A stretch of 36,748 bases of DNA from Alistipes sp. (lineage in GTDB: Bacteria > Bacteroidota > Bacteroidia > Bacteroidales > Rikenellaceae), in NCBI GenBank assembly GCA_029068505.1, contig JAIECN010000091.1, positions 1 to 36,748 on the forward strand, read 5' to 3'. Positions 8,182-16,393 of the stretch are shown here, piece after piece. Below the pieces are notes generated by a model that saw only the letters and a list, made by a program, of their open reading frames with translations, was not told where the DNA came from and searched no databases. Position 1 is the first letter of the stretch. Each line of letters begins with the position of its first letter. Position numbers and translations under genes: made by a program.

Positions 8182-9753
8182 TTACTCGTTGCCGATCTTT
8201 TCCGGCCCTATCTTGATCTGACGCAGAAGAATACCTATCTCGGCCACCAAGAGCGCCGAGAAAAGCACCAGAAAGAGGAAAAATGTCACGCCGACCGAAG
8301 CGCTCGGCACTTTCGACGCTGCGATCCCCACGGGCATCAGTTCCTGGATGGCCCACGGCTGGCGCCCGACCTCGGCCAGCACCCAGCCGGCCTGCGAGGC
8401 GAGGTAGGCCAGCGGAATCGTCCAGATGCAAACCCGCAACAGCCACCGTTGCCGCACCAACGTGCCGCGGCGGTTCGACCGCCACACGAACGCCAGAAGC
8501 AACAAGAAAAACACCCCGGCGCCGACCATCACGCGGAACGAATAGAAAAGCAGCGGCACGTTGGGCACGATCTGTTGCGGCGACTGCAAGTAGCCGTAGC
8601 CGAAATAAGCGAAATAGTCGCGCAGAAACGCCTCGCCCTCGGGAGCCGACGGATCGAATTTGCGCTCCACGGCAGCCATCGCCGCCCGGTCGCCGGCCTC
8701 GCGGGCCGCCCGGTAACGGGCCAGCTCCCCCACCGCTACGCGTCCGCGCGCCATCTTCTCGGCTGCCGGCATGATGCCCCGCCCGGGGTTGCCGTCGACC
8801 AGGTCGTCGATCCCGGGCACGAACGCACCGGCATCCCGAAAGCTCATCATAGACAACAATTTAGGAATACTCCAACTGAAACGGAAAACATCGTCGGACG
8901 TCCGTTCTCTTTCGGGCCGCAGCACGCCGAAGAGCGTCAGCGATGCCCCCTCTTCGCCCCGGTAAAGCGCCTCCATGGCCGCCAGCTTCATGGGCTGCAC
9001 CCGGGCGACGACGACACCCGACCGGTCGCCGGTGATGGCCGTAAGCACGGCAAAAACGAACCCGAAAGCCGACGCCAAAGCGATGCTTGCACGGGCCATC
9101 TTATCCTCACGCCGGCGCAGCAGATACCACGCGCTCACGCCGACGACGAACAGCGAGGCCAACGTGAACGACGAGCAGACCGTATGGAAAAACTTGTTGA
9201 CAGCCACGGGCGAGAGGGCCACCTCCCAGAACGAGGTCATTTCGTTGCGCACGGTCTGCAAGTTGAACGTACATCCCACAGGGTACTGCATCCAGGCATT
9301 GGCCACCAAGATCCACCACGCCGAAAGGTTGGCCCCGACGGCCGTAAGCCAGGTCGAGGCAAGATGGAAGCCGCGGCCGACCTTGTTCCAACCGAAAAAC
9401 ATCACGGCGATGAAGGTCGTTTCGAGGAAGAAGGCCATGATCCCCTCGATGGCCAAGGGCGCGCCGAAGATGTCGCCCACGAAGTGCGAATAGTTCGACC
9501 AATTGGTGCCGAACTCGAATTCGAGGATCAATCCCGTGGCCACGCCGATGGCGAAGTTGATACCGAACAAACGCATCCAGAAACGGGTCGTGCGGCGCCA
9601 GAAATCGTCCCGCGTACGGTAATAAAGAGTCTCCATCATGGCGATCAACACGCTCAACCCGAGCGTCAGCGGAACGAAAAACCAATGGTAGACGGCCGTC
9701 ATGGCGAACTGCGCCCGCGACCAGTCGACTGTCTGCAAATAATCGGAAACCAT
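8182..9753 (-). CDS. cydA: Cytochrome bd ubiquinol oxidase subunit I
   Basis: This 523-residue membrane protein carries the CydA haem ligands: His23 in AVYHWFFVPLTLG (haem b595), the His in NKFFHT and the Met in FRVMVGAG (haem b558), and the Glu pair in AIEGIMAFFLETT thought to feed protons. The quinol-binding Q-loop begins with QPMKLAAMEALY and continues through a long charged stretch up to GYGYLQSPQQ, similar to other Bacteroidota CydA. It oxidises menaquinol at the outer membrane face of the cytoplasmic membrane. Its ATG follows the DUF4492 stop with one base between, so translation is probably coupled; cydB follows. Confidence 0.97.
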   Translation of the reverse strand: MVSDYLQTVDWSRAQFAMTAVYHWFFVPLTLGLSVLIAMMETLYYRTRDDFWRRTTRFWMRLFGINFAIGVATGLILEFEFGTNWSNYSHFVGDIFGAPLAIEGIMAFFLETTFIAVMFFGWNKVGRGFHLASTWLTAVGANLSAWWILVANAWMQYPVGCTFNLQTVRNEMTSFWEVALSPVAVNKFFHTVCSSFTLASLFVVGVSAWYLLRRREDKMARASIALASAFGFVFAVLTAITGDRSGVVVARVQPMKLAAMEALYRGEEGASLTLFGVLRPERERTSDDVFRFSWSIPKLLSMMSFRDAGAFVPGIDDLVDGNPGRGIMPAAEKMARGRVAVGELARYRAAREAGDRAAMAAVERKFDPSAPEGEAFLRDYFAYFGYGYLQSPQQIVPNVPLLFYSFRVMVGAGVFFLLLLAFVWRSNRRGTLVRQRWLLRVCIWTIPLAYLASQAGWVLAEVGRQPWAIQELMPVGIAASKVPSASVGVTFFLFLVLFSALLVAEIGILLRQIKIGPEKIGNE

Positions 9754-9754
9754 A

Positions 9755-10033
9755 CTATTTATTCAATGTCAATTCTTCCAATACGCAAGCCGCCCGCTGC
9801 CGCCCATCCTTTCCGGCCAGCGGATCGGCGAAGAAAAAGGGTTTCAGCAGAGCGAACATGATGAAAAGTTTTATCAGCACGATGATCCACAACGTCCGGC
9901 CGAGGGTCATCGCGCGAAACCCCTCCGCATAGAAACGCACGACCCGAACCGGCCATACGGCCGCCGGCCGCAACGCTTTTTGCAAAATCGCGCATGAGAA
10001 TCGGACAACCGAGTCCGCACCCGTTTTCATCAT
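9755..10033 (-). CDS. DUF4492 small membrane protein of the cytochrome bd operon
   Basis: A 92-residue protein with one strong membrane helix (about residues 47-68, TLWIIVLIKLFIMFALLKPF) preceded by the FYAEGFRAMTLGRTLW motif characteristic of DUF4492. In Bacteroidota such genes sit directly before cydA, as here (one base gap), suggesting a bd-oxidase accessory role similar in idea to the small CydX subunits. That role is inferred from position and size only. Two adjacent ATG codons open the frame; a later start nearer the conserved block is possible because the first 25 residues look unconserved. No clear -7 element was found upstream on this strand. Confidence 0.85.
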   Translation of the reverse strand: MMKTGADSVVRFSCAILQKALRPAAVWPVRVVRFYAEGFRAMTLGRTLWIIVLIKLFIMFALLKPFFFADPLAGKDGRQRAACVLEELTLNK

Positions 10034-10048
10034 TTCGTCTTTATTTTG

Positions 10049-10056
10049 TACTTTTG
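10049..10056 (+). promoter_or_regulatory. -7 promoter element of nhaC
   Basis: TACTTTTG matches TAnnTTTG, 23 bases before the nhaC ATG, predicting a 20-base leader. A weak TTTTC stretch about 20 bases upstream may act as -33. It lies in the 46-base divergent gap between the DUF4492 gene and nhaC. Confidence 0.6.
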
Positions 10057-10079
10057 TCGCTGGTCAGGTTATCCAGGTT

Positions 10080-11519
10080 ATGAAAAATTCCACTCCAAGA
10101 ACGCCGTCGCCATGGATCTCGGTCGTGCCGCTGGCGGTGTTGACCCTTCTGCTCTATGTCGTCATCCGCTGCTTCGGCGGCGATGCGATCAACGGCGGCA
10201 GCCAGATCGCCCTGCTCTCCGCCGCGTCGGTCTGCGCGATGCTCTCGATCGGCATCTACGGCTGCCGCTGGGCGGCGCTCGAAGAAGCCATCGTCGACAA
10301 CATCCGTGCCTCGGCTTCGGCGATCATCATCCTGCTGCTCATCGGCGCCATAGCCGGTTCGTGGATGGTCAGCGGCGTGGTGCCGACGATGATCTACTAC
10401 GGACTCCGAATCCTCCACCCCTCGTTCTTCCTGGTCGCCACCTGCCTGATCTGCGCCGGCGTGGCGTTGATGACGGGCAGTTCGTGGACGACGATCGCCA
10501 CCATCGGCGTGGCTCTGATGGGCATCGGCCGCGCCCTGGGTTTCCCCGAAGGGTGGATCGCCGGCGCCATCATCTCGGGCGCCTATTTCGGCGACAAACT
10601 CTCGCTGCTCTCCGACACCACGGTGCTGGCTTCGTCGACCGTCGGCGTGGAGGTCTTCGCCCACATCCGCTACATGCTCTACACCACCGTGCCTTCGATG
10701 CTGATCGCGCTGACGGTCTTCACCATAGCCGGACTGTCGCTCGACCACGGCTCCGGAGCGCACGCCCAGCTCTATGCCGACACGCTGCGCGCCACGTTCC
10801 GCATCACGCCGTGGCTGCTGCTCGTGCCGCTCGCCACGGGCGTCCTGATCGCCCGCAAGCTCCCGGCCTTGGTGACGCTCTTCGCCGCTGTCGTGCTGGC
10901 CTGCATCGCCATGATCGCGGCACAACCCGAACGGATCGCCGAAGTCGCCGGTGTGAGCCGCCTCGACTTCCTCTCCGGATTCAAGGGGGTGCTCATGACC
11001 TGCTTCGGCCCCACGGCGCTCGAAACCGGCAACATCCAGCTCGACGAGCTGGTCGCCACGCGCGGCATGGCCGGCATGCTCAACACCGTGTGGCTGATCG
11101 TCTGCGCCATGTGCTTCGGCGGCGTGATGACGGGCAGCGGCATGCTGCGCGCGCTCACCGGCATCTTCCTGCGGCTGGTGCGCCGCACCTTCTCGGCCGT
11201 CGCCTCGACCGTGGGCGCCGGGCTGTTCTTCAACCTCTGCACGGCCGACCAGTACATCTCGATCATCCTCTCGGGCCGTCTGTTCAAGGAACTCTATGCT
11301 GCCCGGGGTCTCGAAGCGCGCCTGCTGAGCCGCTCGGTCGAGGACTCGGCCACGGTCTGCTCGGTGCTCATCCCCTGGAACTCGTGCGGCATGACGCAAG
11401 CCACCGTCCTGGGTGTCTCGACCTTCATCTACATGCCCTACTGCATCTTCAACATTGCCAGCCCCCTGATGTCGCTCCTTGTGGCGGCCATCGGCTGGCG
11501 CATACGCCGCAAATCATGA
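10080..11519 (+). CDS. nhaC: NhaC-family Na+/H+ antiporter
   Basis: The 479-residue integral membrane protein has about eleven hydrophobic helices and the NhaC hallmarks: a GSWMVSGVVPTMIYYG block, the LMTGSSWTTIATIG helix, SGAYFGDKLSLLSDTT, and the second-half ETGNIQLDELVATRG and PWNSCGMTQATVLG motifs. It should exchange sodium for protons across the cytoplasmic membrane; relatives act on malate/lactate in some bacteria, so substrate is not absolutely fixed. It has its own -7 element and a short leader. Its TGA stop overlaps the ATG of the downstream HAD phosphatase by four bases (ATGA), so the two are translationally coupled. Confidence 0.93.
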   Translation: MKNSTPRTPSPWISVVPLAVLTLLLYVVIRCFGGDAINGGSQIALLSAASVCAMLSIGIYGCRWAALEEAIVDNIRASASAIIILLLIGAIAGSWMVSGVVPTMIYYGLRILHPSFFLVATCLICAGVALMTGSSWTTIATIGVALMGIGRALGFPEGWIAGAIISGAYFGDKLSLLSDTTVLASSTVGVEVFAHIRYMLYTTVPSMLIALTVFTIAGLSLDHGSGAHAQLYADTLRATFRITPWLLLVPLATGVLIARKLPALVTLFAAVVLACIAMIAAQPERIAEVAGVSRLDFLSGFKGVLMTCFGPTALETGNIQLDELVATRGMAGMLNTVWLIVCAMCFGGVMTGSGMLRALTGIFLRLVRRTFSAVASTVGAGLFFNLCTADQYISIILSGRLFKELYAARGLEARLLSRSVEDSATVCSVLIPWNSCGMTQATVLGVSTFIYMPYCIFNIASPLMSLLVAAIGWRIRRKS

Positions 11520-12166
11520 AAACTCGACTGGCGATCTTCGACCTCGACGGCACGCTGGTCGACTCGATCGGCGACCTGGCCGTCGCCTGCAACACGGCGC
11601 TCGCGCTGCGCGGGCTGCCGCAGCACTCCTACGAAGCCTATTGCAGTTTCGTGGGCAACGGCATCATGCGCCTGGTCGAACGGGCCTTGCCCGAGCCGCT
11701 GCGGTCGCCCGAGAACGTGGCGCTGGTGCGGGCCGACTTCATAGCCTACTACACCGACCACCTCGACGTCCGCACCGAACCCTACCCCGGCATTCCCCAA
11801 CTGCTCGCCGAACTCGTCCGCCGGGGCGTGAAGCTGGCCGTAGCCTCCAACAAGTTCCAGGCGGGCACCGAAAAAGTGATCCGGTCGTTCTTTCCCGACA
11901 TCCGTTTCGAAGCCGTGCTGGGCCAGCGCGAGGGCGTGCCGCTGAAGCCCGATCCGGCGGTAGCCGAGGAGATTCTCTCCCTCACGGGCATCCCGCGCGA
12001 GCAGGCGCTCTTCGTAGGCGACTCGGCCATCGACATCCTCACGGCCCGGGCCGCCGGCATCCGCTCGGCAGGCGTGACATGGGGATTCCGCCGACGGGCC
12101 GAACTCGAAGAAGCCGGCGCCGACCGTATCGTCGACCGCGCCGACCAACTGCTCGGTCTGCTCTAA
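11516..12166 (+). CDS. HAD-family phosphoglycolate phosphatase-like hydrolase
   Basis: The 216-residue protein starts MKTRLAIFDLDGTLVDS with the catalytic Asp9 and Asp11 of the haloacid dehalogenase family. It then has a four-helix type 1 cap (about residues 18-85), the VASNK motif II, a motif III Lys in the VPLKPDP stretch, and GDSAIDILTA as motif IV. Layout and motif spacing fit Gph, which dephosphorylates 2-phosphoglycolate arising from DNA repair, but HAD substrate specificity cannot be read from sequence alone. It is coupled to nhaC by an ATGA overlap. Its TAA stop overlaps the stop codon of the convergent sigma-54 activator gene, so no independent terminator fits between them. Confidence 0.85.
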   Translation: MKTRLAIFDLDGTLVDSIGDLAVACNTALALRGLPQHSYEAYCSFVGNGIMRLVERALPEPLRSPENVALVRADFIAYYTDHLDVRTEPYPGIPQLLAELVRRGVKLAVASNKFQAGTEKVIRSFFPDIRFEAVLGQREGVPLKPDPAVAEEILSLTGIPREQALFVGDSAIDILTARAAGIRSAGVTWGFRRRAELEEAGADRIVDRADQLLGLL

Positions 12167-13293
12167 CAATAATTCTTCACATCCTCGGCCGTGATGCGGT
12201 CTTCGCTGAGGATGATCAGGCGCTCGATCACGTTGCGCAGCTCACGAATGTTGCCCGTCCACGGCTTGGACTGCAAGGCCGCCAAGGCTGCGGCATCCAT
12301 CTTTTTGGGCGGCACCCGGTATTCGGCCGAAATCGTGCGGATGAAGTGCTCCACCAGCTCCGGGATGTCGCCGGCCCGGTCGCGCAGGGCCGGCACCCGC
12401 ACCACCACCACGCCGATGCGGTGGTAGAGGTCTTCGCGGAAATTGCCCTTGTCGATCTCCTCGCGCAGGTTCTTGTTCGTAGCGGCGATTACCCGCACGT
12501 CGACGTCGATGTCCTTGTCGCTGCCCACGCGGCTGATCTTGCTCTCCTGCAAAGCCCGCAGCACCTTGGCCTGGGCCGCCAGCGACATGTCGCCGATCTC
12601 GTCCATGAAGAGCGTGCCGCCGTCGGCCTGCTCGAACTTGCCCTTGCGCTGCTTGATGGCCGAAGTGAAGGCGCCCCGCTCGTGACCGAAAAGTTCGCTC
12701 TCGATCAGCTCCGAGGGAATCGCCGCACAGTTGACCTCGACGAACGGCGCCGCAGCCCGGGCGCTCTTGGCGTGCAGCCAGCGGGCCACCAGCTCCTTGC
12801 CGGTGCCGTTTTCGCCCGTGATCAGCACGCGCGCCTCGCACGGCGCCACCTTGTCGATCAACTGCCGCACGCGGCCGATCTGCTCCGAGGTACCGATGAT
12901 CTGCTCCGCATGCACGGCATGCGAGCGGCGCGGACGACGCCCGGAAGAAGCGGGCGCGGACTCCTGCGCCGGCTCGTCGATGGTGCTGTGGATCGACTTG
13001 AGCAGCCGGTTCATGTCGATGGGCTTCGTCAGATAATCGCGCGCGCCGTTGCGCACGGCCTCGACCGCCGAGTCGATCGACGCTTCGGCCGACAACACGA
13101 TGAACGGCACGCCCGTATCGGGCACCCTGCATCCGGTGTCGGAAAGAATCACATCGAAAGGGATCTTGCGGCACATCTCCGAGGCGGCCGCCTCGTTCTC
13201 GGCCGCCTCGGTCGAGAAACCCTCGTATTCGAGCCGCTCGCGCAAGGTGTTTCGCATGCTTTTTGATCGATCCAGAATTAAAACCTTTGCCAT
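12163..13293 (-). CDS. Sigma-54 activator (NtrC family) with degenerate receiver and no HTH domain
   Basis: The 376-residue protein has a receiver-like region (about 1-105) joined to a complete sigma-54 AAA+ domain (about 133-376). The AAA+ part has Walker A GENGTGKE (160-167), the loop GAFTSA (207-212; canonical GAFTGA), Walker B GGTLFMDEIGD and FREDLYHR. The receiver keeps Asp52, Ser68 and Lys90 but has Asp8-Arg9 where two acidic residues are usual, and only 16 residues separate Asp52 from Ser68 (about 30 in CheY). The chain ends at VKNYC right after the AAA+ lid, so the Fis-type HTH of most relatives is absent. It should remodel sigma-54 polymerase without its own specific DNA site. No histidine kinase is adjacent. 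A promoter lies about 120 bases upstream; its stop overlaps the convergent HAD gene. Confidence 0.92.
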   Translation of the reverse strand: MAKVLILDRSKSMRNTLRERLEYEGFSTEAAENEAAASEMCRKIPFDVILSDTGCRVPDTGVPFIVLSAEASIDSAVEAVRNGARDYLTKPIDMNRLLKSIHSTIDEPAQESAPASSGRRPRRSHAVHAEQIIGTSEQIGRVRQLIDKVAPCEARVLITGENGTGKELVARWLHAKSARAAAPFVEVNCAAIPSELIESELFGHERGAFTSAIKQRKGKFEQADGGTLFMDEIGDMSLAAQAKVLRALQESKISRVGSDKDIDVDVRVIAATNKNLREEIDKGNFREDLYHRIGVVVVRVPALRDRAGDIPELVEHFIRTISAEYRVPPKKMDAAALAALQSKPWTGNIRELRNVIERLIILSEDRITAEDVKNYC

Positions 13294-13296
13294 AAC

Positions 13297-13326
13297 TTGT
13301 TTTTCCTGAATTTTTACCTACTTTTG
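13297..13326 (+). promoter_or_regulatory. Candidate promoter toward DUF4290-recG
   Basis: TTG (13297-13299), 19-base spacer, TACTTTTG (13319-13326): a full match to the Bacteroidota pattern. It would give a leader of about 240 bases before the DUF4290 ATG. The leader region 13330-13570 shows no recognised gene. Confidence 0.5.
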
Positions 13327-13413
13327 CGGAAGAGAAACCCCGCATCCGCAGACCGGCGTCCTCCCTCGGACGAAACGACTCCGACCGCCGTTCCGGACGC
13401 TCCGATTACGTCC

Positions 13414-13445
13414 CAAAGTTAGGGCTTTCCGAAGCGTAAAACCAA
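13414..13445 (-). promoter_or_regulatory. Candidate promoter of the sigma-54 activator gene
   Basis: On the minus strand TTG (13443-13445) and TAACTTTG (13414-13421) are separated by 21 bases. The predicted start near 13410 leaves a 117-base leader before the ATG at 13293. Confidence 0.5.
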
Positions 13446-13570
13446 TTTCCGGCGGGGTGCCGACCCCGGAAGCGCAGGCGAAAAAAACACCCGATCCGCA
13501 CCATCTCCGCCGACCGGCGGGACGCTCCGGCCGTCCGAACGAAACAACGACTCCCACGACAATCGCAGTC

Positions 13571-14260
13571 ATGAGAAAAAACTATAACTACACACGACGC
13601 AAGTTGTATCTGCCCGAATACGGGCGCCACATCCAAGAGATGATCGATTCGCTCTCGCGGATCGAAGACCGCCGCGAACGCAACCGCCAGGCGCGGGCCG
13701 TGATCGCCGTGATGGGCAACCTCTTTCCGCTGCTGCGCGACACGGCGGACTACACCCACAAGCTGTGGGATCACCTTTTCATCATGTCTGATTTCCAGCT
13801 CGATGTCGACTCGCCTTATCCGCGTCCCTCGCGCGAGGATCTGACCGTCACGCCCCACCGCATGCCCTACACGCAGAGCCGCTTCGCCCACAAGCACTAC
13901 GGCAAATACGTCGAGCAGATGCTGCGCCGTCTGGCCGACGAAAAGAACCCCCGCACGGTGGCCCGCACGGTCGACCAGCTGGCGCGCTACATGCGCACCA
14001 AGAGCTACGAATACAACCAGGAGCACCCCAACAACGAGGTGATCGTTAAAGACATCCGCCGCATGTCCGGCGGAAGCATCGAAATCGACGAAGCCGCCAT
14101 CAACAACCTCCGAAGCGACTACAAACAACACTTTTCGGCACGTCCGCAGAAAGGCTCCCAGCAGCGCATGCAGAAACGCCAGCAGAAGAACCACGGCCAG
14201 CAGAAGAACAACCGCAACTTCCAGAAAAACAACGGCGGCCGGCGCAACTCGCAGAAATAG
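13571..14260 (+). CDS. DUF4290 family protein
   Basis: Translation from ATG 13571 gives 229 residues beginning MRKNYNYTRRKLYLPEYGR, the typical start of DUF4290; the frame stays open further upstream but that part is low-complexity and unlike the family. The body (about 1-175) is predicted helical with conserved NYTRRKLYLPEYGRHIQ and LWDHL blocks. The last 40 residues are a basic, Gln/Asn-rich disordered tail (QKNHGQQKNN), suggesting nucleic-acid or ribosome contact, though no function is established. The protein lacks a signal peptide and is presumably cytosolic. DUF4290 genes are essentially confined to Bacteroidota. The TAG stop abuts or overlaps the recG start, so both are probably translated from one message. 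Confidence 0.88.
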   Translation: MRKNYNYTRRKLYLPEYGRHIQEMIDSLSRIEDRRERNRQARAVIAVMGNLFPLLRDTADYTHKLWDHLFIMSDFQLDVDSPYPRPSREDLTVTPHRMPYTQSRFAHKHYGKYVEQMLRRLADEKNPRTVARTVDQLARYMRTKSYEYNQEHPNNEVIVKDIRRMSGGSIEIDEAAINNLRSDYKQHFSARPQKGSQQRMQKRQQKNHGQQKNNRNFQKNNGGRRNSQK

Positions 14261-14265
14261 TGAAC

Positions 14266-16368
14266 ATGCTGGATAGCAATATCCAATTCGTGCCCGGCGT
14301 GGGCGAAGCACGGGCCAAGCTCCTCGACCGGGAGCTGGGCATCCGCACCATCGGCGATCTGTTGAGCCATGTCCCGTTCCGCTACATCGACCGCACGAAA
14401 GTCTACCGCATCGCCGAGATCACGGAGGATGCGCCTGCGCTCGTCCAGTTCCGCGCCCGCGTGACGGGAATCGGATACGCCGGCGAAGGGCGCAAGCGCC
14501 GCTTCACGGCCTATGTGCAAGACCCCTCGGGCCGCGGCGAGCTGGTGTGGTTCCGGGGCATCAAGTGGATCGAGAAGCGGATCGAGGTGGGACGCGAATA
14601 CCTGATCTTCGGACGCCCGTCGTTCTACCGCGGCGAACTCTCGATGGCCCATCCCGAGCTGGAGACCGTCGAGCAGGCGCTCTCGCGCAAGGCCGAAAGC
14701 GGCATGCAGGGCATCTACCCCTCGACCGAGAAGCTATCGAACGTTCTGGGCACCAAGGGCATGTACCAGATCATACGCAACGCATGGATCTCCGTCAAGG
14801 ATCGGATCGACGAAACGCTGCCCGATGCCGTGCGCACGCAATACGGCCTGATGCCGCTGCGCGAAGCCTACTACAACGTCCACTTCCCCCAATCGTCCGA
14901 AGCGCTCCGGCAGGCCCAATACCGGCTGAAGTTCGACGAACTGCTGGGCATCCAGCTCAACATCCAGGCGCACCGCACCGAGCGGCTCTCGAAAAGCAAC
15001 GGTTTTCTTTTCCCGAAAGTCGGCGGAGTGTTCAACACGTTCTACACGCAGAAGCTGCCGTTCCCGCTCACGGGAGCGCAGAAGCGCGTCATCAAAGAGA
15101 TACGCCAAGATACCGTCACGGGATTCCAGATGAACCGCCTGCTGCAAGGCGACGTGGGCAGCGGCAAAACGCTGGTGGCGCTCATGTCGATGCTGCTGGC
15201 CGTGGACAACGGCTACCAGGCCTGCATGATGGCGCCCACCGAAATCCTGGCCCGCCAGCACTTCGCCACCTTCAACCGCCTGCTCGAAGGACTGGACATC
15301 CGGGTGGCGATCCTGACCGGCTCGTCGAAAAGCCGCGAACGGCGCCGGGCGCTCGACGGCATCGCCTCGGGCGAGGTGCAGATTCTGATCGGCACCCACG
15401 CGCTGCTGGAAGACCGCGTGCAGTTCGCCGACCTGGGGTTCGTGGTCATCGACGAGCAGCACCGCTTCGGGGTCGAGCAGCGCGCACGCCTCTGGACGAA
15501 GAACGCCCGCCCGCCCCACATTCTGGTGATGACCGCCACGCCGATCCCGCGTACGCTGGCCATGACCCTCTACGGCGATCTGGATGTCTCCGTGATCGAC
15601 GAGCTGCCGCCCGGACGCCGGCCGATCAAGACCGTGCACTACACCGATGCGGCGCGGCTGCGGCTCTTCGGATTCATGAAGCAGGAGATCAAGAAAGGCC
15701 GCCAGGTCTACGTGGTCTACCCGCTGATCAAGGAGTCGGAGTCGATGGACTACAAAGACCTCACGGACGGCTACGAGTCGATTTCGCGCGACTTTCCGCT
15801 GCCCGAATACGTGACGACGATCTGCCACGGCAAGATGAAGCCTGCCGACAAGGAGGAGTCGATGCGCCAGTTCAAGGAGGGGCAGGCCCACATCATGGTC
15901 GCCACGTCGGTCATCGAGGTGGGCGTCGACGTGCCCAACGCCACGGTCATGGTGATCGAGTCGGCCGAGCGCTTCGGTCTTTCGCAGCTCCACCAGCTGC
16001 GCGGCCGCGTGGGCCGCGGCGGCGAACAGTCCTACTGCATCCTCATGTCGGGCGTGAAGCTCTCGAAAGAATCGCGCGCCCGGCTGGATGCCATGTGCGA
16101 GACCAACGACGGCTTCCGCCTGGCGGAACTCGACCTCAAGCTGCGCGGCGCAGGCGACGTGAACGGCACGATGCAGAGCGGCATGGCATTCGATTTGAAG
16201 ATCGCCAATCCGACGGCCGATGCGCAGATACTCACCGTCTCGCGCGAAGCGGCCATCGCCATCCTGGCGGACGACCCGACGCTGTCCCGACCCGAAAACC
16301 GGGGTCTCGAAGCGCTGCGCCGCCGCTACTCGAAAGAAGACAAGATCGATTTTTCACGCATATCGTAA
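14266..16368 (+). CDS. recG: ATP-dependent DNA helicase RecG
   Basis: From ATG 14266 the product is 700 residues; a GTG at 14260, overlapping the previous stop, is an equally possible start two codons earlier. Order: an N-terminal OB-fold wedge domain (about 60-160) that splits forked DNA, then a superfamily 2 helicase core with Walker A GDVGSGKT (295-302), the RecG-specific DEQH box (from 396) in VVIDEQHRFGVEQR, MTATPIPRTLAMT, and the C-terminal motif VI region QLRGRVGRG. RecG reverses stalled replication forks and processes Holliday junctions and R-loops. Length and motif order are normal. It lies between DUF4290 and a DUF3108 gene on the same strand. Confidence 0.97.
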   Translation: MLDSNIQFVPGVGEARAKLLDRELGIRTIGDLLSHVPFRYIDRTKVYRIAEITEDAPALVQFRARVTGIGYAGEGRKRRFTAYVQDPSGRGELVWFRGIKWIEKRIEVGREYLIFGRPSFYRGELSMAHPELETVEQALSRKAESGMQGIYPSTEKLSNVLGTKGMYQIIRNAWISVKDRIDETLPDAVRTQYGLMPLREAYYNVHFPQSSEALRQAQYRLKFDELLGIQLNIQAHRTERLSKSNGFLFPKVGGVFNTFYTQKLPFPLTGAQKRVIKEIRQDTVTGFQMNRLLQGDVGSGKTLVALMSMLLAVDNGYQACMMAPTEILARQHFATFNRLLEGLDIRVAILTGSSKSRERRRALDGIASGEVQILIGTHALLEDRVQFADLGFVVIDEQHRFGVEQRARLWTKNARPPHILVMTATPIPRTLAMTLYGDLDVSVIDELPPGRRPIKTVHYTDAARLRLFGFMKQEIKKGRQVYVVYPLIKESESMDYKDLTDGYESISRDFPLPEYVTTICHGKMKPADKEESMRQFKEGQAHIMVATSVIEVGVDVPNATVMVIESAERFGLSQLHQLRGRVGRGGEQSYCILMSGVKLSKESRARLDAMCETNDGFRLAELDLKLRGAGDVNGTMQSGMAFDLKIANPTADAQILTVSREAAIAILADDPTLSRPENRGLEALRRRYSKEDKIDFSRIS

Positions 16369-16393
16369 CATGCACGCAAAAAAACGCACATCC

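Noticed and set aside
10041..11399. 452-codon minus-strand frame opposite nhaC
   Set aside because: It overlaps a complete NhaC gene and translates to a low-complexity His/Asp/Gly/Arg-rich sequence.
13330..13570. Coding extension of the DUF4290 gene upstream of 13571
   Set aside because: The frame is open to 13457, but the extra residues are a Pro/Arg/Thr-rich run and family homology begins at MRKNYNYTRRKLYLPEYG.
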